From: JBECKR01 sp040235415
Lineage (GTDB): Bacteria > Acidobacteriota > Polarisedimenticolia > Polarisedimenticolales > Polarisedimenticolaceae
Direction: 5' to 3'
DNA: 19,816 bases
NCBI GenBank assembly: GCA_040235415.1
Contig: JBECKR010000004.1
Span: forward strand, 1 to 19,816
Shown: piece by piece, positions 13,959 to 19,816 of the stretch
How positions within the stretch are numbered: position 1 is the stretch's first letter
Layout of the letters: each line of letters opens with the position of its first letter
Notes under the pieces: generated by a model
What the model was told of the DNA's origin: nothing
Database searches by the model: none
What the model saw: only the letters and a program-made list of their open reading frames with translations
Program-made: the position numbers and the translations under genes

Positions 13959-15400
13959 GAGCCCAGGATCTCACGAAGCGCGGCGTTCACGACCGCGGGA
14001 TCGGCCTTGCCTCGGCTCTCCTTCAGGACCTTCCCGACCAGGAACCCGAGGACGCCGGTCTTGCCGCCGCGGTAGGCGGCGACCTGGTCGGGCCAGGCCG
14101 AGACGACCCGCCGTGCCATCGTCGCGATCTCCTCGGGATCGGCGATCCGCTCGAGCCCGCGCTCGGCGACGATCTCGGCCGGCTCGCGGCCGCTTCGCGC
14201 GACCTCCGGGAGGACGTCGCGGCGCGCGGCGGTCCCGCTGACGGTTCCCTCCGCGACGAGGCGAATGAGCGCCGCGAGCCGCTCCGGGGTCACCGGCAGG
14301 ACGTCGGGCGGGAGCCCGGCCTCGTGCTGCAGCTTCAGGACGTCGTTGAGCTCGAAGTTGGCCGCGACCCGAGGGTCTCCGCACAGCTCGGCGACGCGCT
14401 CGAAGTGCTCGGCCAGGGCGCGCTCGAGCGTCAGGACGTGGGCCTCGGTCGCGCCGAGACCGTAGCGCTCGACGAAGCGGTATTTGCGCGCGTGGGGAAG
14501 CTCGGGCAGGTCTCGCGCCGCCTCCTCGAGGAGGTCCGGCGACACGACGACCGGAGGCAGGTCCGGGTCGGGGAAGTAGCGGTAGTCCTCGGCCTCCTCC
14601 TTCCCCCGCATCGGCCGCGTCTCGAACGCCGCCGCATCCCACAGCCGGGTCTCCTGCTCGACCGCGCCGTCCGCGTCGAGCACCGCGACTTGGCGCGCGA
14701 CCTCGTGCGCGAGCGCGCGCTCGACGTTGCGGAACGAGTTCAGGTTCTTGACCTCGGTGCGGGTGCCGAGCGCCGTCTCGCCGGCGCTCCGCACCGAGAC
14801 GTTGGCGTCGCAGCGCAGCGAGCCCTCTTCCATGTTGCCGTCGCACGCCCCGACGTACCGCAGGACGCTCCGCAGCCGCTCCAGGAACAGGTACGCCTCC
14901 TCGGGGGAGCGCACGTCGGGCCGCGAGACGATCTCGACGAGCGGCACGCCGGCGCGGTTGAGATCGACGTACGACGCGACGTCGGAGTCGGGCCCGCCGT
15001 CGTGGACCGAGCGCCCGGCGTCCTCCTCGAGGTGCAGCCGGACGAGGCCGATCTCGCGCGTCCCGCCGCCGGCCTCGATCGCGACGGCGCCGCCGGTCGC
15101 GAGCGGTCGCTCGTACTGCGAGATCTGGTAGCCCTTCGGGAGGTCCGGGTAGAAGTAGTTCTTGCGCTCGAAGACGCTCTCCTCGTGCACCGTGCAACCG
15201 AGCGCGAGCGCGGCCCGCACCGCCAGCGCGAGCGCCCTCTCGTTCAGCACCGGGAGCGCTCCGGGGTGGCCGAGGCAGACCGGGCAGACCTGGGAGTTCG
15301 GCTCCGCGCCGTAGTCCGTCGGACAGGCGCAGAAGATCTTGGAGCGGGTGCGGAGCTGGGCGTGGACCTCCAGCCCGATCACCGCCTCCCAGGTCGGCAT
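13955..15400 (-). CDS. gatB: Aspartyl/glutamyl-tRNA(Asn/Gln) amidotransferase subunit B
   Basis: The 481-residue protein is a full-length GatB, the tRNA-binding and kinase subunit of GatCAB. This complex turns Glu-tRNA(Gln) or Asp-tRNA(Asn) into the correct amidated form. It begins with WEAVIGLEVHAQL and has a four-cysteine zinc site (C24, C26, C39, C42 in IFCACP and VCPVCLGHPG). It also has the NYFYPDLPKGYQISQYERPL block, DLNRAGVPLVEIVS and DYRYFPDPDLPP. The C-terminal 100 residues are the YqeY-like tail ending in GKADPAVVNAALREILGS. The ATG at 15400 follows GAGGAA. gatA and gatC are not in the window. It lies 31 bases after the M1-like peptidase gene and overlaps ftsE, so it is probably read in one transcript with both. 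Confidence 0.97.
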   Translation of the reverse strand: MPTWEAVIGLEVHAQLRTRSKIFCACPTDYGAEPNSQVCPVCLGHPGALPVLNERALALAVRAALALGCTVHEESVFERKNYFYPDLPKGYQISQYERPLATGGAVAIEAGGGTREIGLVRLHLEEDAGRSVHDGGPDSDVASYVDLNRAGVPLVEIVSRPDVRSPEEAYLFLERLRSVLRYVGACDGNMEEGSLRCDANVSVRSAGETALGTRTEVKNLNSFRNVERALAHEVARQVAVLDADGAVEQETRLWDAAAFETRPMRGKEEAEDYRYFPDPDLPPVVVSPDLLEEAARDLPELPHARKYRFVERYGLGATEAHVLTLERALAEHFERVAELCGDPRVAANFELNDVLKLQHEAGLPPDVLPVTPERLAALIRLVAEGTVSGTAARRDVLPEVARSGREPAEIVAERGLERIADPEEIATMARRVVSAWPDQVAAYRGGKTGVLGFLVGKVLKESRGKADPAVVNAALREILGS

Positions 15401-15431
15401 GGCGTTCCTCGGCGAGCCGCGACGCTCCCCG

Positions 15432-18155
15432 CTACCACGGGCGGTTGACGAGGATGTCGTGCGCCAGGATCTCGCCGTCCTTGTTGAACTCGATCGCTTT
15501 CGGCTCGACCGGCAGCTTGAACCCGAACGGCGTTTCCGGACCCTCGACGAGGAGCTTCACCTGATACTCCTTCTTGTCCGACCCGGTCACCGTGATCGGG
15601 ACGACGCCGCGGAAGTAGATGCCGTCCAGCTCCGTCTTCTTGAGGCCCATGACCACGTGCTGCCGGATCTTGCCCTGGACGAGGTACTTGCCGTCCTCGG
15701 TGCGGCGGGTCGTGTAGTTGAAGCTGTACTCCGGGATGCCGACGCCGCGGATCCACTGGTCGAAGAACCACTCCATGGTCCCGCCGAACGACTCTTCGGC
15801 GACCTTCTGGATGTCCCGCGTCACGATCTCCTTGCCTCCGAGCTCCTGCGCGAGACGCTTCAAGAAAGCCATCATCTTCTCGTCGCCGAACGTCGCGCGC
15901 AGGATGTGAAAGGCGTACGGCCCTTTCGCGTACACGAGGGCCTGGTACGTCGAGAACCCGCCCCCCGACCACAGCGCGCTCGCGTTCTGGACGCTCGCGA
16001 GCAGGTTCTGCTGGAGAATCTCTCGGCGCCACTGTGCGACGTGATCGAGATACGCCTCGTGGCCCTTCTGGGTCAGCTCCGGCGTCTTGTATCCCTCCGA
16101 CGTCACGATCTCGAGGCACATCGCCGCCGAGAATTCCGCCAGGCTCTCGATGAACCAGTAGTTGCGCTGGTTCGCGTTCCCGACGAGCGATCCCCACCAC
16201 TGGTGCGCGGTCTCGTGGAACACCAGGGTGTCCGTGAAGTGCGTGATGTACGCGGAGTTCGCGGTCTTGAGGGACGCGAGCGTTCCCTTGCCTCGGAACG
16301 CACCGCTGCCGAGGTAGATGATCGAGGCCGGCGCCTGGCCGTACAGGAAGCCGAGCGGATCGTTGACGAGGTCGAGCTTGCCGTACGGGTAGTCCATGCC
16401 GTACAGCGTGCGGTAGACGTTCAGGGCGTTGACCGCCTGCTCCGCCAGCGGCGCGAGCTGCTTGGTTCGGATCTCCCAGTCCTGCATGCCGTTCTTGTCG
16501 ACGTGGATCGCGACCGGGATCTCGGTGCCGTCCGCCTTCTCGGCCCGGGTCGATGGTTTGGCGTCGACGTAGTCGCCGAAGATGATCGTCGGGAACGTCA
16601 CGGGGCTGTGGGCGACCCAGCGCGTGACCTCGACGTCCCCCTCGGTCTCGTCCGACACCTTCGTTCCGATCCCGAGCGTCTCGTAGCGCGCGGGGGCGCG
16701 GACGGTGAGGTCGAACTTCTCGATCTTGTCGGTGAACCGCACGAACGGCAACCAGCCGCCGCGGTCCATGTAGGAATACGAAGGCGTGACCTTGACGATG
16801 CTGCCCCGGTTCTGGAACGCCATCCTGAGCGTCATCGCGGTACCTGCGCGGATCGTGTCGGGAAACAGCACGATGCCGCTGGAGGCGCCCGTCCTGACCC
16901 ACGTGAGATCGTTGCCGTCCGCGTCTTGGAGCGAGTTGATCGAGATGCTGGCCTTGCCCCCTCCGGTGTCCTGTCCGCCGAACCCCTTGACGTTGTTGAG
17001 ATAGAACGGGAGCTCGCGGAGGTCGCGCTTGATCTCCATCGTGTACGTGATGTCGGCGTCGAGTTGCTCCGGGTCCTGGACCGCGACCTCGACCTCGCCG
17101 GTCAGGCCGGTGAGCTGGAAGTCCAGCGCGTTCGGATCGTCCCGCAGCTCGACGTCGTACGGTTGGATTCCCTTGGCTCGCGTCGCCTGCGACATGTAGC
17201 CGAAGATCCCGCCGTATCCGGACGCGCCATACACGACCTCCCACGGTCCCTCGTTGTCGTAGTGCAGCCAGAGGAACTCGTCCTTGCCGTCGCGGTTGAT
17301 GGCGAGCGTATAGGTCCGCTGCTCGTCGCGCGGCAGGATCCGGAAATCGGCGAACGGATTGTCGCCGCGGTCCTTCTGGACCCGGTCGACGAACCGCCTG
17401 TACGCCTTCTCCGTCTTGGGCCCGAGCTCGGCGGCCGAGGAATCGCGAAGACCGTGAAACGCGCCGTCGAGGAACTCGCGGCACGTCGCCGCGTCGCACG
17501 CGATATCGACCCACTGCGGGTCGAACTCGAGGTCCGACTTGACCTTGTCGTCCGTCTCGATGACGGAGAGGATCTGCTTCTGGTGCAGGTCGAGATCGGA
17601 CGGCGGCTCGTACGAGTACTTCAGGTCGGGGCCGCCCAGGATGAGTTCCCGCGGTTCACCCTTGACGTGAATGACCGCCATCTCACCGGAACCGACGTCG
17701 ACCTTCATCCCTTCGCGGTCGAACGCGAACCCGTCGAAGGCATGGAACTTGATATCCTCGGTCATCGGGCGGAACAACCGCTGGTAGCTGTCTTCGAGCT
17801 TCTCCTCGCGGATCTTCCACTTGCCGCCGTCCTTCGTCAGGGTCACGGAGTACCGCTCGGTCGTCAAGGTGTCGCCCTTCGCGATGTCCTTGACCAGCGC
17901 GACGACGTACGTCCCGTCGTCGCCCTTCCGGAACGCCTTGGAGTAGGACGCGCGCTGGAACCGGTCGCCGGCGTCGTTCTTCTCGTTGGCGATGTCCTGC
18001 ACGTGGGCCTGCAGGACCGCTTCGAGCTCCTCGCGGAGCTGGTACGGGAGGTCCTCGCCGACGACCGCGGCCTTCGCCGGTCCCGCGGAGACCAGAAGCA
18101 CGACGAGCACGGCGACGACGGACGAGACCCTCGAGAACGAGATGAGCCTGGACAT
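15432..18155 (-). CDS. Periplasmic M1-like (gluzincin) metallopeptidase lacking the GxMEN motif
   Basis: The 907-residue protein has a signal peptide (MSRLISFSRVSSVVAVLVVL, cleavage near A29). About 30-400 is a long N-terminal region with no family I recognise; about 400-600 is strand-rich, as in the M1 N-terminal domain. The catalytic part is clear: H647-E648-T-A-H651, exactly 18 residues, then E670, the M1 HEXXH-x18-E zinc site. Y742 in YAKG matches the transition-state tyrosine by position and context. The expected exopeptidase motif GxMEN is replaced by G606-QAPAS, without the Glu that binds the substrate amino end. It may thus be an endopeptidase or have different specificity. The ATG at 18155 is preceded by GGGGGGATTCCC. 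It is the likely head of a transcript continuing into gatB, ftsE and ftsX. Confidence 0.87.
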   Translation of the reverse strand: MSRLISFSRVSSVVAVLVVLLVSAGPAKAAVVGEDLPYQLREELEAVLQAHVQDIANEKNDAGDRFQRASYSKAFRKGDDGTYVVALVKDIAKGDTLTTERYSVTLTKDGGKWKIREEKLEDSYQRLFRPMTEDIKFHAFDGFAFDREGMKVDVGSGEMAVIHVKGEPRELILGGPDLKYSYEPPSDLDLHQKQILSVIETDDKVKSDLEFDPQWVDIACDAATCREFLDGAFHGLRDSSAAELGPKTEKAYRRFVDRVQKDRGDNPFADFRILPRDEQRTYTLAINRDGKDEFLWLHYDNEGPWEVVYGASGYGGIFGYMSQATRAKGIQPYDVELRDDPNALDFQLTGLTGEVEVAVQDPEQLDADITYTMEIKRDLRELPFYLNNVKGFGGQDTGGGKASISINSLQDADGNDLTWVRTGASSGIVLFPDTIRAGTAMTLRMAFQNRGSIVKVTPSYSYMDRGGWLPFVRFTDKIEKFDLTVRAPARYETLGIGTKVSDETEGDVEVTRWVAHSPVTFPTIIFGDYVDAKPSTRAEKADGTEIPVAIHVDKNGMQDWEIRTKQLAPLAEQAVNALNVYRTLYGMDYPYGKLDLVNDPLGFLYGQAPASIIYLGSGAFRGKGTLASLKTANSAYITHFTDTLVFHETAHQWWGSLVGNANQRNYWFIESLAEFSAAMCLEIVTSEGYKTPELTQKGHEAYLDHVAQWRREILQQNLLASVQNASALWSGGGFSTYQALVYAKGPYAFHILRATFGDEKMMAFLKRLAQELGGKEIVTRDIQKVAEESFGGTMEWFFDQWIRGVGIPEYSFNYTTRRTEDGKYLVQGKIRQHVVMGLKKTELDGIYFRGVVPITVTGSDKKEYQVKLLVEGPETPFGFKLPVEPKAIEFNKDGEILAHDILVNRPW

Positions 18156-18257
18156 TTCGGGAATCCCCCCTACAGGACGTATCTACGGACCCGTGCCGGC
18201 TACGGTTTCGATCGGGCATTCTACCCCGCTCGGGGGGCATCGTCTCCCGCCGCGGCG
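18156..18257 (-). promoter_or_regulatory. Candidate promoter region of the M1-like peptidase gene
   Basis: This 102-base space contains TAGAAT on the minus strand (18223-18218), five of six -10 matches, with GAGACG 17 bases upstream (18246-18241) as a poor -35. Transcription would start near 18211. Immediately upstream, CCCCG (18224-18228) and CGGGG (18231-18235) form a tight inverted repeat with no T-run, so it is not a convincing terminator for the FadB-type gene. Read-through from that gene is possible. Confidence 0.35.
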
Positions 18258-19816
18258 TCAGTCGTAGAACCGGCGCTGCTCGCGCACCATCTCGCGCAGC
18301 AGGCCGGCGGGGCGGAAGCGCTCGCCGTGGGCGTCGGCGAGGCGCGAGAGGCGGTCGGCGACGATCGGGACGCCGATCGCGTCCGCGTGGCGCAGCAGGC
18401 CGCCGCGGAACGGCGGGAAGCCGGTCCCGAGCACCATCGCGAGGTCGATCTCGGCCGGCTCGAGCGCGATCCGCTCCTCGAGGCAGACCGCAGCCTCGTT
18501 GACCATCGCGAGCACGAGGCGCTCCTCTATCGTCTCGGGCGGGAGCTCGCGGCGCGCGGGCGCCCCGGCGAGCCCCTCGGCCTCGGCGTCCGGCGCCGTC
18601 CGGCGGCCGTCGCGGTAACGGTAGAACCCGCGGCCGGACTTGACGCCCAGCCGCCCCGCGGCGATCAGCCCCTCGACCGCCGCGGCGGGGGCCTCCATGC
18701 GCTTGCCGAACGACGCCCGCAGCACGCCGGCGACGTGCGAGGCGGTGTCGAGGCCGATCTGGTCGAGCAGCGCGATCGGCCCCATCGGCATGCCGAAGCG
18801 GTCCATGGCGGCGTCGACCGCCCCGATCGAGAGGCCCTCGCCGAGCAGCCGCAGCGCCTCCGCGAGATACGGCATCAGCACGCGGTTGACGAGGAAGCCC
18901 GGGCTGTCGCGCACCACGACCGGGGTCTTGCCGAGCCGGATCGCGAGGGCCCGGACCGTCGCGACCGCCTCGGGCGAGCTCCGCGGGCCCGAGACGACCT
19001 CGACGAGCGGCATGCGGTGCACCGGGTTGAAGAAGTGCAGCCCCACGACCCGCTCCGGGCGCTTGCTGCGATCCGCGATCTCCGCGATCGGAAGCGAGGA
19101 GGTGTTGGTCGCGAACACCGCGCGCTCCCCGATCCGTGCCTCGACCTCCGCCAGGACCGCGCGCTTGGCGTCGAGGTCCTCGACGACCGCCTCGATGACG
19201 ACGTCCGACCGCCGCAGGCCGGTGGCGTCGAGCGTCGTGGTGAGGAACCCCATGCGGGAGTCGCGCTCGCGCTCCGACATCCTCCCCTTCGCGATGCGCT
19301 CGTCGAAGACGCCGCGAGCGGTCCGGAGCGCCTCGAGCAGGGCCTCGCGACGCAGGTCGCGGAGCCGCACCGGGATCTCGCGGTCGGCGAGGAGCGCCGC
19401 GATCCCGCCTCCCATCACGCCCGCCCCGACGACCGCCGCGCGCCGGACCGGCCGCGGCACCGCCCGCACGCCGGCGTCCCCGCGCCGCAGCGCCGACTCG
19501 CTCTTGAACAGCCAGATCAGGTTCTTGGCGGTCGGCGTCGGGATCAGCTCGCCGACGATCCGGGCCTCGACGTCGAGCCCTTGGGGGAGCGGCAACGCGT
19601 AGGCCGCCTCGAGCGCCTCGAGCGCGCGGAACGGAGCCGGGTAGGCGTCGGGACGCACCCTCGCCGCGAGCTTCTTGCGGGCGCGGTCGAGGACCACACG
19701 CCTCACCGGAGCGGCCATCTCGGCGGCGCGGTCGACGGCGTCGAGGTCCGCGCCGTCAAGGGGCACGAAGGCCGCGGCGACGGGGTCCCACCAGCCGCCG
19801 CGGGCGCGGTCGGGGG
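18258..19816 (-). CDS. FadB/FadJ-type fatty-acid oxidation protein, 3-hydroxyacyl-CoA dehydrogenase part (N-terminus outside window)
   Basis: About 518 C-terminal residues are visible and the frame is open to the right edge. The visible chain starts inside a linker (RRVVLDRARKKLAARVRPDA, then PLPQGLDVEARIVGEL) typical of the segment joining the enoyl-CoA hydratase half to the dehydrogenase half of FadB/FadJ. The hydratase domain should thus lie outside the window. The Rossmann NAD site VVGAGVMGGGIAALLAD is followed by FATNTSSLPIAEIA and the catalytic-His block GLHFFNPVHRMPLVEVV. Two helical C-terminal dehydrogenase domains follow, with DSPGFLVNRVLMPYL and GTGFPPFRGGLL. It would hydrate and oxidise acyl-CoA intermediates in beta-oxidation. 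An in-frame GTG at 19766 could be read as a start but falls in the middle of the linker. The thiolase partner is not seen. Confidence 0.9.
   Translation of the reverse strand, partial: PDRARGGWWDPVAAAFVPLDGADLDAVDRAAEMAAPVRRVVLDRARKKLAARVRPDAYPAPFRALEALEAAYALPLPQGLDVEARIVGELIPTPTAKNLIWLFKSESALRRGDAGVRAVPRPVRRAAVVGAGVMGGGIAALLADREIPVRLRDLRREALLEALRTARGVFDERIAKGRMSERERDSRMGFLTTTLDATGLRRSDVVIEAVVEDLDAKRAVLAEVEARIGERAVFATNTSSLPIAEIADRSKRPERVVGLHFFNPVHRMPLVEVVSGPRSSPEAVATVRALAIRLGKTPVVVRDSPGFLVNRVLMPYLAEALRLLGEGLSIGAVDAAMDRFGMPMGPIALLDQIGLDTASHVAGVLRASFGKRMEAPAAAVEGLIAAGRLGVKSGRGFYRYRDGRRTAPDAEAEGLAGAPARRELPPETIEERLVLAMVNEAAVCLEERIALEPAEIDLAMVLGTGFPPFRGGLLRHADAIGVPIVADRLSRLADAHGERFRPAGLLREMVREQRRFYD

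Noticed and set aside
18224..18235. CCCCG-CT-CGGGG inverted repeat as terminator of the FadB-type gene
   Set aside because: The loop is only two bases and no T-run follows on the minus strand.

Overview
The window is strongly GC-rich chromosomal DNA from a didermic (outer-membrane-bearing) bacterium. It carries three proteins that end in an aromatic beta-barrel signal (FadL type, an unassigned barrel, an Omp85-type barrel), an OmpA/Pal-like lipoprotein and many signal peptides. The secreted von Willebrand A protein at 3064-4095 resembles the 'VWFA-related' family known mostly from Acidobacteriota. With the high GC and the propeller/peptidase/barrel protein, this makes an acidobacterial or closely related lineage the best guess. 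It is an inference from gene content, not a proof. I see no rRNA, tRNA, CRISPR array, insertion sequence or phage gene; the window reads as core chromosome.

Layout. Left block, minus strand: an OmpA-like lipoprotein (2071-2727) lies upstream of a fused homocysteine methyltransferase / methylenetetrahydrofolate reductase (61-1962). Its stop overlaps the start of a membrane or exported protein that leaves the window (1-64). Upstream of these are the VWA protein (3064-4095) and a FadL-type porin (4235-5509) with a textbook intrinsic terminator at 4173-4211. A divergent control region (5510-5783) holds the FadL promoter, a perfect 14-bp palindrome and a near-consensus promoter driving an outer-membrane barrel protein on the plus strand (5784-7013). 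That gene converges on aroA (7031-8308, minus).

Centre, plus strand: a TPR protein (8389-9414) and, 20 bases later, a 985-residue chimera (9435-12392). The chimera consists of an HEXXH metallopeptidase-like domain, a six-blade TolB-like propeller and an Omp85-type barrel. This pair is the most unusual element of the window. Right block, minus strand, reading leftwards: a FadB/FadJ-type beta-oxidation protein cut by the window edge (18258-19816), a periplasmic M1-like metallopeptidase without the usual GxMEN motif (15432-18155), gatB (13955-15400), ftsE (13290-13958) and ftsX (12400-13293). The last three are joined by 4-base stop/start overlaps.

How they fit together. FadL and the FadB-type enzyme are entry and oxidation steps for long-chain fatty acids. 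FtsEX links division to cell-wall hydrolysis, and the OmpA-like lipoprotein tethers the outer membrane to peptidoglycan. GatB, AroA and the methionine/folate enzyme are housekeeping. Very long antisense reading frames occur opposite the real genes because of the GC-rich codon bias; I treat them as shadows.
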